64,000 nucleotides of DNA, taken from positions 62,001 to 126,000 of the forward strand of contig CAIOHR010000410.1 in assembly GCA_903858115.1 (NCBI GenBank), given 5' to 3'. Made by a program: the position numbers and the translations under genes. Position 1 is the stretch's first letter; each line of letters opens with the position of its first letter. Of the stretch, positions 54,936 through 64,000 are shown piece after piece. The notes beneath the pieces were generated by a model. That model did not search any database. It worked only from the letters and a program-made list of their open reading frames with translations, and was not told the DNA's origin. Origin of the DNA: an uncultured Pirellula sp. (GTDB lineage: Bacteria; Planctomycetota; Planctomycetia; Pirellulales; Pirellulaceae).

Positions 54936-55909
54936 TGCGACGAGTCTATAGCCAATACCATCGAACACCACTACTTTCTCTCGTTGGAGTAATCCTCATT
55001 CTCGGGCTCTCAGGTTGCCAGCCTTTTCTGGGAGCCAAGAGTATGAATCCGTGGAGCAAGAAAAAAGTCGACGCGAAAGTAGTTCCAGACCGTATTCTGG
55101 CTGTTTGGACCGATACGATCCTTCATCAATCTGGGCAAAAAGGGATACGTGGCTTTGGAGGGCGTGTGTACTTTTACGAAAAAGACAAACCCGACCCGAT
55201 CGAGGTCGAAGGTAGCTTAGCTGTCTATGCCTTTGATGCCGAAGACGAATCTATCGACTCTCAAAAACCACTGCGCAAGTTTGCGTTTACCGCCGAGCAT
55301 CTTGCATCACACATGAGCAAGACATCCATTGGGCCCTCGTATAGCATTTGGCTACCATGGTCCGCTGTCGGTGAAGAGCCCGTCAAGTTGAGTTTGATCA
55401 CTCGATTCGAAGGTGTCGAAGGGGGGACGACTATCTCCGATCCGGTGATCAAGTTGCTTCCCGGTATTGCGAAAAAAACCGATACACAAACCAGTAAAGG
55501 AAAAGCAGTAGCTCCTCAAACGGAGCGAGGGCCTCAAACGGAGCAAGGGGTTGTTCAAGCATCCTACACCGAACCAAAGGGAGCAAACTCCGACAAGAAA
55601 GAAACAACACGTCCGGTGGAAACGATCGAACTACCGCCTGGGTTTCAGCGACACTTCAAGAACTCGGATAAATCCGAGACAACGCTTGATTCTTCTGCTT
55701 CTAACATGACGACGAAGGTATTCGATACTCGCTCCAAGCAAATAAAGCGGGATTCGCAAGAGATGCAGTCAAACGAGACGGAAGCTGATTCTGCAGATCC
55801 GAAATCAGGCCCTGAGGTTGCAAGTCCCAAGGCTGATCGAAGGAACCTTCGAGAAGGCAAATGGATTCAGCCTGCTAGTCGACTCGAAGATCGAATGCGC
55901 GACAAATAA
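54935..55909 (+). CDS. Lipoprotein coupled to gspD (candidate secretin pilotin/partner)
   Basis: This 324-residue protein has a lipobox (ILGLSGC, Cys near residue 29), so it should be a lipoprotein. A beta-rich domain follows (about 50-180; VPDRILAVWTDTILHQSG, GFGGRVYFYEK). The rest is a charged, low-complexity tail rich in Ser, Lys and Glu, including two near-identical QTERGP/QTEQGV units. The ATG overlaps the gspD stop, so it is made in step with the secretin. By position it may assist secretin insertion, but it shows no similarity I can see to GspS or PilF pilotins. Confidence 0.78.
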   Translation: MRRVYSQYHRTPLLSLVGVILILGLSGCQPFLGAKSMNPWSKKKVDAKVVPDRILAVWTDTILHQSGQKGIRGFGGRVYFYEKDKPDPIEVEGSLAVYAFDAEDESIDSQKPLRKFAFTAEHLASHMSKTSIGPSYSIWLPWSAVGEEPVKLSLITRFEGVEGGTTISDPVIKLLPGIAKKTDTQTSKGKAVAPQTERGPQTEQGVVQASYTEPKGANSDKKETTRPVETIELPPGFQRHFKNSDKSETTLDSSASNMTTKVFDTRSKQIKRDSQEMQSNETEADSADPKSGPEVASPKADRRNLREGKWIQPASRLEDRMRDK

Positions 55910-55910
55910 G

Positions 55911-55947
55911 CAGAACGAACCTGCGAAAGAAATCTTTGTTTGTTCTG
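55911..55947. terminator. Hairpin between convergent lipoprotein and aquaporin genes
   Basis: CAGAACGAAC and GTTTGTTCTG pair over 10 bp with one G-U, with an inner AAAG/CTTT stem in the loop. A second small perfect hairpin, AATGC/GCATT with loop TTCT, is at 55959-55972. They probably form a two-way terminator. Confidence 0.5.
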
Positions 55948-55970
55948 GCCGGTAATGGAATGCTTCTGCA

Positions 55971-56714
<744 letters not shown>

Positions 56715-57171
56715 CGTGCGCACCTTAGGACAGGACAATTGTCGAATAACCCTAGTTGTAGCAAAATCGCCTTTGCCCGGAATCGACCTTCACCGAAGAT
56801 GCGCTTCGCAGATCTCTTTTCGGCCATCGAATCACGGGTAGCCGAAAGAAACGAAAGACGACGAAAAGAGCAGTGCGAATCGAGAAGAGATCGAGTGCTG
56901 AAATCTACTTCAGATTCGAAACATTGCTTTCGATTCGTATAGGTAAGAACCGAATACCTCATGGTGCTCGTCTCATGGATGAATTTTTTCGTCCTCTTTC
57001 GCTCTTTTCGGCCATCGTCCGGTAAGCCTGCCGAAACTTGCAGCCTGGAAGTTGTTAAAATTTAGTGGTACTCTATGGCAACTTTCGGATTATCGTTGCG
57101 GCTATAGAGTTACATTGTCGACTTCTGAAAATTCCTGAATCCCTATCCTTTACCTTGATCGAGACTAATTT
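56715..57171. other. Divergent intergenic region
   Basis: A 457-bp region between the aquaporin and the Tat-exported oxidoreductase, divergently transcribed. Short open frames here have no recognisable product. No clear promoter or hairpin was found. Confidence 0.4.
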
Positions 57172-58473
57172 ATGACTTGCAAATCTCAGAAATCGCAATC
57201 ACAGGATGCTATTGCCTCGACGAACGCAATGGACACTGCAATTGATACACAATCCAGTGATACACAATCCAGTCGTCGTAGCTTTTTGAAGACTGCTGGA
57301 GTGGCCACTTTGAGCGCTCCTTATGTCATCACCTCATCGGCACTTGGGAATGCGAATCGCGCTGCCGCCAGCGATCGAATCGTGATGGGTGGAATTGGTA
57401 TTGGTAACATGGGCCGCGGTGACCAAGGGGCATTTCTCGGGCGCGGTGACGTGCAATATGTAGCAGCCTGCGATGTTCGCGCAAAAAATAGAGAAGAATC
57501 GAAGGGACGAGTCGACGGTCATTACAAGAACAAGGACTGCCAGGTTTACAATGACTTCCGAGAACTTCTTTCACGGTCCGATATCGATGCTGTTCATATT
57601 GCCACTCCAGATCACTGGCATGCTTTGATGTTGATTGAGGCATGCCGCAATGGAAAAGATGTCTACTGCCAGAAACCCGAAACTCTCACGCTGCGTGAAG
57701 GTCCGTTGATGATCGCCGCTGCTCGCCGTTATGGTCGCGTCGTATCGGGCGGTAGCCAACGCGTTCTTGGTGACTACCGCAGATATGTTGATCCTGCGTG
57801 GGCTGGCGAATTGGGTACGATCAAATCCATCAACGTTAGCGTGGGACCATTGCCGCAATTGTGCAATCTTTCCGAAGAACCATTGGATGAAGTGATCGAC
57901 TGGGACTTGTGGCTCGGACCTGCCGCATGGGCACCTTACAACTCGAAACGTTGCAGTGGCAGCTTTTCGATCAATGGCGCTAGCTGGCGATCGTTTAGCG
58001 ATTACTCCGGGGGTGGTATGACCGACTGGGGAGCACACCATTTCGGTGGTGCGACATTCATCTGCGACGTTCGCGAACTACAACCGACCGAGGTTGTCTA
58101 CCACGATACATCCGAAGGCAAATGGCTTGACTACAAGTATCCGAACGGTTTGTCGATCTACCATAACCAACCCAAAACGCCCAACCTTCATATCGAAGGC
58201 ACCCCGGGAGAAAAATTGCCTCCCAAACCAGTTCCTGCCTACAAAGGATACGGTGACATTTATGGGGACTTTATCGAATGCACCAAGACTCGCGAAAAGC
58301 CGTTCCGAGATATCGAACGAGCCGTGAATACCTGCGTACTGGCCCACCTTGGCAACATCGCGTATCAACTGAAACGTTCTCTGAAGTGGGACAGCGCGGC
58401 CCAGCGATTCCTTCATGACGAAGAGGCCAACCGCATGGTAGATCGCGCTCGCCGCGAACCATGGCAGTTGTAA
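57172..58473 (+). CDS. Gfo/Idh/MocA oxidoreductase with Tat leader
   Basis: A 433-residue protein. A twin-arginine leader SSRRSFLKTAGVATLSAP (Arg35-Arg36) predicts export in folded form with bound NAD(P). The Rossmann domain starts with GGIGIGNMGRGDQGAFL; the catalytic-Lys motif reads CQKPETL. The C-terminal domain has GGGMTDWGAHHFG. The leader is preceded by about 30 residues that include a perfect 15-bp in-frame tandem duplication (D-T-Q-S-S twice). It leads a set of four plus-strand genes with two HEAT proteins and a second similar oxidoreductase. The substrate is unknown. Confidence 0.9.
   Translation: MTCKSQKSQSQDAIASTNAMDTAIDTQSSDTQSSRRSFLKTAGVATLSAPYVITSSALGNANRAAASDRIVMGGIGIGNMGRGDQGAFLGRGDVQYVAACDVRAKNREESKGRVDGHYKNKDCQVYNDFRELLSRSDIDAVHIATPDHWHALMLIEACRNGKDVYCQKPETLTLREGPLMIAAARRYGRVVSGGSQRVLGDYRRYVDPAWAGELGTIKSINVSVGPLPQLCNLSEEPLDEVIDWDLWLGPAAWAPYNSKRCSGSFSINGASWRSFSDYSGGGMTDWGAHHFGGATFICDVRELQPTEVVYHDTSEGKWLDYKYPNGLSIYHNQPKTPNLHIEGTPGEKLPPKPVPAYKGYGDIYGDFIECTKTREKPFRDIERAVNTCVLAHLGNIAYQLKRSLKWDSAAQRFLHDEEANRMVDRARREPWQL
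57244..57273. repeat. 15-bp tandem duplication in the oxidoreductase leader
   Basis: GATACACAATCCAGT occurs twice back to back. It duplicates five residues ahead of the twin-arginine motif without changing the frame. Confidence 0.9.
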
Positions 58474-58544
58474 TTGTGGCGGCAATCAGAAACATATCCC
58501 ATCAACACAAAAAACTCACTCATTGACTATAAGGACTTCCTCCC

Positions 58545-59243
58545 ATGTTGGACCAAGCTTTCGAAGCACTCAAGAAATTTGATTTTGGAACTCCGCTCAG
58601 CGATGTTCAAGCGATCGAAGACGCTGTCGTTGCTTCGAACAAAGATGTAGCCGCGCGAAAAGCGATTGAGCAACGATTGATCATGGCTCTCGGCTCCTCC
58701 ATTTCTCGAGACGCAAAGGACTATGTCTGTCGCCAATTGGCGTTGGTCGGTTCCGCCGCTTCTGTGCCTGCCGTCGCTAGTCTTCTAGCGAACGAAGGCA
58801 ATGCGCACTTAGCTCGTCATGCGCTGGAACGGATCCCTGGCGTTGAAGCGGAAGCGGCTCTCGCGTCTGCCGCAAAAAGTCTAACGGGCAAACTGCAACT
58901 CGGCGCAATAGGATCCCTTGGAGTGTGTGGGAAATCGGTCGCCATCGCCACCCTCGCCAACTTGCTAAGCAACACGGATGCAGCAGTCGTTCGAGCCGCA
59001 GCGTTATCGCTGGGAGCCATTGGGGGAGTAGAAGCTGCAAACGCTTTGCAATCAGCCATGAAGGCAGTTCGTGGAGACAAGAATTTGATGATCGATGCAT
59101 TGCTCAGTTGTGCAGAATCGCTTCTGAAGCAGAAGAAGTCAAAGGAAGCGACTGCGATCTATTCCGCATTGGCTGAAGATAACCAACCGCGATTGGTACG
59201 ACTGGCTGCCGCACGTGGCTTATTGGCATGTGCTGGTGCATAA
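58545..59243 (+). CDS. HEAT-repeat protein, cytoplasmic
   Basis: A 232-residue all-helical protein with HEAT/PBS-lyase-type repeats (LASLL-type pairs; VVRAAALSLGAIGGVEAANAL near 148). No signal peptide is seen. AAGGA lies nine bases before the ATG. HEAT proteins serve as scaffolds; this one follows the exported Gfo/Idh/MocA gene by 71 bases and is followed by a second HEAT protein. Specific function is unknown. Confidence 0.82.
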   Translation: MLDQAFEALKKFDFGTPLSDVQAIEDAVVASNKDVAARKAIEQRLIMALGSSISRDAKDYVCRQLALVGSAASVPAVASLLANEGNAHLARHALERIPGVEAEAALASAAKSLTGKLQLGAIGSLGVCGKSVAIATLANLLSNTDAAVVRAAALSLGAIGGVEAANALQSAMKAVRGDKNLMIDALLSCAESLLKQKKSKEATAIYSALAEDNQPRLVRLAAARGLLACAGA

Positions 59244-59366
59244 ACTCGCGTCGACGGTACATAGCACATAGCATGGAGTACTAAGTTCAGGTCGTGCGCC
59301 AACAAACACAGAACTAGTGCCATACAGTAGAAACATTCTCTCCCACCTCCACAAAGTTTTACCACA

Positions 59367-60740
59367 ATGAAAATTCGAAGCCTATTCTGCATCCCGATAG
59401 CTATAGCCCTTTGCTCAAGCCCGCCGAACGTACAAGCGGATAACGATGCCCTGGTAACGCAAGTCGTCAAACTGCTCAGCAACTCAGACCATGAGTTTCG
59501 TGCCGCCGGGCTGGAAGTGATCCGCACTTCTGCGAAGGGTTCAGAGAACACCAAGACGTTTGCAGCTCAATTGCCAAAGCTTGAGCCAGAAGCCCAAACT
59601 GCATTGATCTCGGCTCTCGGTGACCGAGGCGATGTTGCCGCAAAACCAGCCGTATTGGGACAGCTTACGAACCAACAAGAGTCCGTTCGTGTAGCCGCTT
59701 TGATAGCACTCGGAGAAATCGGGAGCGTGGCTGAATTCCCGAGTCTTATCAACGCATTGCAGAAAGGAACGAATCTGGAACAAAAGGCTTCAGCTTCTGC
59801 GTTGATTCGAATGGCCGGCGCTACTGTCTCTGAAAAGATCGGAATGGAATCCAAGTCCGCCAAACCGGAAGTTCGAAGTAAGTTGATAGAGATCCTTGCG
59901 GCACGACGTGCAACCAGCGAAGCTCCGGTTATCATCTCCGCGACTACCGACGACGATAGCGCTGTGAGAACCGCTGCCATGAATGCTCTTGGGCAGATTG
60001 GACAACCAGAACAACTTGCGGCCATGCTGCCTGGGTTGCTCAAGTCTTCGCGTGGAAACGAACGGAACAATGCAGAACGGAACATCGCAGACGTCTGCAA
60101 ACGGATCAACAACGAAGATGAACGCGGCAATGCCTTGATTGCTGTTCTGAATACCGTTGATGCCAGCCAACGCGATGAACTGATGTCGCTGGTCGGTCGA
60201 GTCGGCGGCAAACGACTCATTAGCTTTGTGGCAGACATCGCTACTGGCAGCGACGTCTCTCGACGAGCATTCGGCATCGATGCGCTCAGCAAATGGCCTG
60301 ATGCGAGCCCCGCGGATACTCTGCTCAAGATTGCGAACGACACCAAAGACGATACGGAACGGCGACAAGCCTTTGCGGCATTCGTCAAAGTCTGTGCCAA
60401 TCGTGATAACCGAAACGACAAACAACGTTTGGAACGGATGAAGCAAGCGATGAAGGAAGCACGAAACCTTGAGGAGAAAACAGCGGTCATCAATCGCACG
60501 AGAACAGCTTATGATGTCGAGTCGATGCGGTTCGTTCGTCCGTTTCTCGATGAACCCGAGTTGTCCCAGATCGCGTGTGAAACCATTGTGGAATTGGCGC
60601 ACCATCGCAATGTTCGCAATCCACACAAAGAAGAGTTCGACGTCGTGCTAGACAAAGTCATCGCACTGGCCAAGAACGAAGAATGGATCGAACGCGCCAA
60701 ACGCTACAAACGTGGCGAAACGTGGGAACGACAAAAGTAG
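59367..60740 (+). CDS. Secreted HEAT-repeat protein
   Basis: This is a 457-residue protein with a signal peptide (about 1-25), so unlike the HEAT protein before it, it should act outside the cytoplasm. At least five HEAT-like repeats are visible in the first 250 residues (QESVRVAALIALGEIGSV; DSAVRTAAMNALGQIG). The C-terminal third is helical and rich in Arg/Lys/Glu. It may be a binding platform for the two neighbouring exported oxidoreductases; this is inferred from position. Confidence 0.82.
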   Translation: MKIRSLFCIPIAIALCSSPPNVQADNDALVTQVVKLLSNSDHEFRAAGLEVIRTSAKGSENTKTFAAQLPKLEPEAQTALISALGDRGDVAAKPAVLGQLTNQQESVRVAALIALGEIGSVAEFPSLINALQKGTNLEQKASASALIRMAGATVSEKIGMESKSAKPEVRSKLIEILAARRATSEAPVIISATTDDDSAVRTAAMNALGQIGQPEQLAAMLPGLLKSSRGNERNNAERNIADVCKRINNEDERGNALIAVLNTVDASQRDELMSLVGRVGGKRLISFVADIATGSDVSRRAFGIDALSKWPDASPADTLLKIANDTKDDTERRQAFAAFVKVCANRDNRNDKQRLERMKQAMKEARNLEEKTAVINRTRTAYDVESMRFVRPFLDEPELSQIACETIVELAHHRNVRNPHKEEFDVVLDKVIALAKNEEWIERAKRYKRGETWERQK

Positions 60741-60754
60741 CCTTCGGCTCTTTT
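60739..60754 (+). terminator. Possible weak terminator after the secreted HEAT gene
   Basis: AGCC and GGCT with a TTC loop are followed by C and TTTT. The stem has only four pairs and starts in the stop codon. Confidence 0.35.
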
Positions 60755-60937
60755 CTAGATAGCGGATCGCCCCCAGCTTATCGGTTCAATTGTTTTTCGC
60801 CACGACATAAACCTCATCAGTGTCTGACCCGACTACGCTCGATTTGTTAGAATCTGACTCGCGCGGTCATCTTGGCAAACGAGATATCGCCACCTGCTAT
60901 ATCCCTACCCACCATCCTCATTGATTGGAGTATTGTT

Positions 60938-62281
60938 ATGACTTCTAAGCAAACACGGCGAAGATTCCTGAAGTCCACGGTTGCAACAGGAGTCGCAACA
61001 TCGACGGCCTTGTCGGCTGCAAGCTGGCGGCGTGTTTATGGGGCCAATAGCAAACTACGTGTCGCATCCGTCGGATGCGGTGGCAAAGGATGGTCGGATC
61101 TCGTTTCTACCGCAGCAAGCCCCATGGTTGATGTCGTCGCGCTTTGTGACATCGACGAGTCGAAAGAACATTTGGGTAGAGCTGCAGAGAAATTCAGTGC
61201 CGCGAAAACCTACACCGATTGGAGAAAGCTATTCGAAAACCATAAGGATTTCGACGCGGTCATCGTTTCGACACCTGATCATATGCACGCACCAGTCTCG
61301 TTGCCTGCGATGCAATTAAGAAAACATGTGCAATGCCAAAAACCGTTGACCCACACCGTATTCGAAGCACGACAAATGCAATTGGCAGCCAAAAAGTACA
61401 ATGTGGTAACTCAAATGGGAAACCAGATTCAATCGCACCAAGCGTACCGAACAGCCGTCAAACTAGTGCACGACGGCGTGATCGGTAAAGTAAAGGAAGT
61501 ACACTCGTGGCAAAGTGGAGACATGGGATGGATACTCGCTGACGATCGACCGAGCGGTAGTGAAGCGATACCATCGACGGTGCATTGGGACGAATGGATC
61601 GGCGTTGCACCCGAGCGACCTTTCCTACCCAAGATTTATCATTCGTTCAATTGGAGAGCATGGCAGGATTTCTCCAATGGACAATTGGGTGACTTTGGAT
61701 GCCATATTTTGGACCCTGTCTTCATGGCGTTGAAACTGAATGCGCCCGTCTCTCTACGAGCCGAGGCAGCACCGTTGAACAAAGAAGTATGGTACAAACG
61801 ATCGATGGTCCAGTATGAGTTCCCTGGAAACGAGATGACCGTAGGGAAAACGTTGAAAGTCACTTGGTACGATGGAAAGGACCACTATCCCTCCGACCAA
61901 GCCACGGGACTTACTCGTTCGGATCTTCCCAAGTCTGGCTCGGTACTGATTGGGGAAAAAGGGACCTTAGTGATTCCACACGTCGCCAGTCCAAAACTCT
62001 ATCCTGTAGAAAAGTTTGCTGACTACAAGATCGAGTTGGTTCCAGCAAGAGATCACTACGTTTCTTGGGCAGACGCGTGCCGAGGCGAAGACAAGACCAC
62101 GTCTCACTTCGATTATGCTGGACCGTTAGCAGAAGCGGTACTCTTAGGAACCATCGCGATCCGCTTGCCCCAAACGCTTCTCGCATGGGACGCGGAAAAG
62201 ATGAAACTGTCAGGCGCCGCACACGCCCAGCAGATGTTGACCAAATCCTACCGATCGGGATGGCAACCAACCTTCGTTTGA
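60938..62281 (+). CDS. Second Gfo/Idh/MocA oxidoreductase with Tat leader
   Basis: A 447-residue protein with twin-arginine leader TRRRFLKSTVATGVATSTA. The Rossmann domain begins VASVGCGGKGWSDL, and the catalytic-Lys motif reads CQKPLTH. The C-terminal domain has GDFGCHILDPVF. ATG 60938 has GGAG seven bases upstream; an earlier in-frame ATG would bury the leader. Its stop codon lies inside the first of three consecutive hairpins. With the gene at 57172 it brackets two HEAT-repeat genes. Substrate unknown. Confidence 0.9.
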   Translation: MTSKQTRRRFLKSTVATGVATSTALSAASWRRVYGANSKLRVASVGCGGKGWSDLVSTAASPMVDVVALCDIDESKEHLGRAAEKFSAAKTYTDWRKLFENHKDFDAVIVSTPDHMHAPVSLPAMQLRKHVQCQKPLTHTVFEARQMQLAAKKYNVVTQMGNQIQSHQAYRTAVKLVHDGVIGKVKEVHSWQSGDMGWILADDRPSGSEAIPSTVHWDEWIGVAPERPFLPKIYHSFNWRAWQDFSNGQLGDFGCHILDPVFMALKLNAPVSLRAEAAPLNKEVWYKRSMVQYEFPGNEMTVGKTLKVTWYDGKDHYPSDQATGLTRSDLPKSGSVLIGEKGTLVIPHVASPKLYPVEKFADYKIELVPARDHYVSWADACRGEDKTTSHFDYAGPLAEAVLLGTIAIRLPQTLLAWDAEKMKLSGAAHAQQMLTKSYRSGWQPTFV

Positions 62282-62293
62282 GTCGAAGGTTGG
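62267..62293 (+). terminator. Perfect 10-bp hairpin over the oxidoreductase stop codon
   Basis: CCAACCTTCG and CGAAGGTTGG pair fully around loop TTTGAGT, followed by GTTT. The stop codon lies in the loop. It is the first of three hairpins in a row. Confidence 0.6.
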
Positions 62294-62305
62294 GTTTCAA
62301 GAGTA

Positions 62306-62327
62306 GAGCAATTGTCCCCAATTGCTC
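62306..62327. terminator. Perfect 9-bp hairpin, second of three
   Basis: GAGCAATTG and CAATTGCTC pair fully around loop TCCC. Lies between convergent genes and could act in both directions. Confidence 0.5.
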
Positions 62328-62331
62328 AGAT

Positions 62332-62351
62332 AACGATTGAGGACAATCGTT
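62332..62351. terminator. Perfect 8-bp hairpin, third of three
   Basis: AACGATTG and CAATCGTT pair fully around loop AGGA. It starts four bases after the second hairpin and shares the ATTG/CAAT inner stem with it. Confidence 0.5.
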
Positions 62352-62391
62352 CTACAATATGTATCCCCCCCAAAATCAACGTTGTAAAGCA

Positions 62392-63894
62392 CTACGGTTT
62401 GACCAACAACGGTGCCCACATTTCTTGTTTCACTTCAGGGATTTGGCCAGTTGCTGGCAACGTTGTCTTGATCGCATCTTGTAACTGTTTGGATAATGTT
62501 GCCAGCGTTTCGGAATGCTTTGGATCGGAAGCCAAGTTGGTCAGCTCGTTCGGATCCGAATGATGATCGTAGAGTTCCTTCCCTTCCGCTCCAGAGTCCC
62601 ATTCCGTATATCGCCATCGTTCTGTTCGAAGCGAATAACCAAAGAATTGCTTGGCATCGGCTCCATCTTGGTTTCGGCCCGGTTTCGGACGCGTGACTTG
62701 AGTGATCGCCCAGCCTCTCCCCTTGGCCGTCGTATCCTTGAGAATAGGGACCAAGCTCTGGCCTTGCAAATTGCTAGGCTTGGGTAAATTGCATAACTCC
62801 GCCAGTGTTGGAAACAAATCGACATGCGATACCGGTGTTTTAGCCACGGAGTTCGCATTGGCGATTCCAGGAGCTACGATCAGCAAGGGAACACGCGCAC
62901 TCTCCTCGAACAAACTCATCTTCTGCCAAAGACCATGTTCACCGGTATGGTATCCATGATCACTCGTAAAAACGATGATCGTATTATTCGACAGCCCCAG
63001 TCGATCTAGTTCGTTGATCACGACTCCCACTTGAGCGTCCATAAAGCTGATACTTGCATAGTAGGCTTGCATGGCTTGCCGACGAAGAACGTCCGTGAGC
63101 TTGTCCTGCTCTTTCTTATAACTCCCAAGTGCGGCTTTAGGCAGATCCTTTTGATCTTCGGCGACATTTTGAACCACGCGCATTTCAGATTCTGGATGCC
63201 AACCAAAATAAGGATCCTTGGGAGCAACGTAAGGAGTATGCGGTCGGAAGAAACCCAATGCCAAGAAAAAGGGCCGACTTTTATCGCGTGCGCATCGCTC
63301 CAAAACCCAGTTGGCATCTAAAGCCATCTTCGCGTCCGTATGGTGCTCATCGCTCTTGGGCGATGCGTACCAACTGAGAGTGCCACCGAACTGATTGGGG
63401 GTTAATGTCGTGATCTTTGGATGCTCTTCCAGTCGATCGACACCGGCAGGGTTGAGCTCGAGTTCCCAAGAAGCAGGATCGTCATGCCCGTTCGTTCCGA
63501 TCGAGTTTGGAACATTGTAGTGGTACAGTTTTCCGATCCTCGCAGCGAAGTAGCCCGCATTTCGGAATGCCTGCGAGAGGCTCAGTTGGTCGGGAATCGA
63601 TTGACGAAAGATTTGGCTATTCTTGTGAATACCAGTACTGTTCGGATACAGACCCGTTAGCATGGAATTTCGACTAGGACCGCACAAGGGGAATGCACAG
63701 TATGCTAAATCAAATCGCACCCCGCGCGCCGCGAGTTTGTCGATGTTCGGCGTCTTGGCCTTCGGGTCACCATAGCAACCGAGCAAATTGTTCAAGTCGT
63801 CGGAGATGATAAAGAGAACATTCTTTTTCGTATCTTGAGCCGTTGTGATAGCACTTGAAAAAAGAAACAAACCTAGAGCGAGCCAAATCTTCAT
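62392..63894 (-). CDS. Secreted type I sulfatase (iduronate-2-sulfatase-like)
   Basis: A 500-residue sulfatase with a signal peptide (about 1-20). The formylglycine signature is C71-G-P-S-R75, followed by LTGLYPNSTG. Metal-binding ISDDLNN is near the N-terminus and FTSDHGYHTGEHG later. This pattern resembles iduronate-2-sulfatase or choline-sulfatase-type enzymes that cleave sulfate esters of polysaccharides. Cys-type sulfatases need a maturase not encoded in the window. ATG 63894 is chosen for its leader; an upstream ATG at 63996 would add 34 unrelated residues. Convergent with the oxidoreductase gene. Confidence 0.93.
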   Translation of the reverse strand: MKIWLALGLFLFSSAITTAQDTKKNVLFIISDDLNNLLGCYGDPKAKTPNIDKLAARGVRFDLAYCAFPLCGPSRNSMLTGLYPNSTGIHKNSQIFRQSIPDQLSLSQAFRNAGYFAARIGKLYHYNVPNSIGTNGHDDPASWELELNPAGVDRLEEHPKITTLTPNQFGGTLSWYASPKSDEHHTDAKMALDANWVLERCARDKSRPFFLALGFFRPHTPYVAPKDPYFGWHPESEMRVVQNVAEDQKDLPKAALGSYKKEQDKLTDVLRRQAMQAYYASISFMDAQVGVVINELDRLGLSNNTIIVFTSDHGYHTGEHGLWQKMSLFEESARVPLLIVAPGIANANSVAKTPVSHVDLFPTLAELCNLPKPSNLQGQSLVPILKDTTAKGRGWAITQVTRPKPGRNQDGADAKQFFGYSLRTERWRYTEWDSGAEGKELYDHHSDPNELTNLASDPKHSETLATLSKQLQDAIKTTLPATGQIPEVKQEMWAPLLVKP

Positions 63895-64000
63895 AAGAGT
63901 TACTTTCACCAAGGAAGCAGGGAGGATACTTCGGGATCTTACAGGCCGGGCAAAACTACAACACCGTCCGAAAGGCATTCCGTAGAAGTATACCAACCCT

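Overview
The window looks like a chromosomal piece of a planctomycete, most likely a Pirellulales-type bacterium. The evidence is the gene families: a DUF1549/DUF1553 cytochrome-type protein paired with a DUF1501 protein, a DUF1552 protein, a giant CxxCH heme protein with a DUF6797-like part, a type I sulfatase, several Gfo/Idh/MocA oxidoreductases (two with twin-arginine leaders), HEAT-repeat proteins, a membrane-anchored Ser/Thr kinase and a calpain-like protease with Ig-like repeats and an N-terminal V-E-Q-L-E-T-R motif. Shine-Dalgarno sites are patchy, as is common in this phylum. No rRNA, CRISPR array, integrase or insertion sequence was recognised; there is one tRNA, tRNA-Arg(TCT).

Layout. 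1-6.8 kb (minus strand): an edge-truncated FAD-linked oxidase, a transmembrane Ser/Thr kinase and a C-terminal fragment of a LarA-type racemase form one tight operon; a CbpA-type DnaJ, purK-purE and a PhzF-family enzyme follow. 6.9-25.5 kb (plus strand): a pyruvate/indolepyruvate decarboxylase-like enzyme, a frameshifted cytochrome P460, an aldehyde dehydrogenase, the DUF1549/1553+DUF1501 pair, an ABC-F ATPase, a Gfo/Idh/MocA enzyme, a 1107-residue heme protein preceded by three 20-bp tandem repeats, a small Imm32-like protein, an integral membrane protein and a DUF1552 protein. 25.7-33.7 kb: tRNA-Arg, a small membrane protein, an orphan histidine kinase, an M14 metallocarboxypeptidase, the calpain-like protease and a two-gene membrane/arrestin-like unit.

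33.8-55.9 kb is a type II secretion locus. On the minus strand lie gspE, F, G, H, I, J, K, L and a GspM-like protein whose C-terminus resembles the GspC homology region, ending with a BON-domain protein. Upstream of gspE sits a 2029-residue secreted protein made almost wholly of about 25 secretin N-type (ring-building) domains without the secretin pore domain. Divergent from it are gspD, the real secretin, and a translationally coupled lipoprotein that could serve as its pilotin. The giant N-domain array is the most unusual item in the window: it may extend the periplasmic vestibule or act as a scaffold for a secretion machine in a wide planctomycetal periplasm. No prepilin peptidase (GspO) is present.

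56-64 kb holds an aquaglyceroporin, a cassette of Gfo/Idh/MocA + HEAT + HEAT + Gfo/Idh/MocA, and a convergent sulfatase. The last two genes are separated by three consecutive perfect hairpins. The catabolic content (sulfatase, sugar-type oxidoreductases, heme proteins, protein-secretion machinery) fits a polysaccharide-degrading lifestyle, which is an inference from the families.
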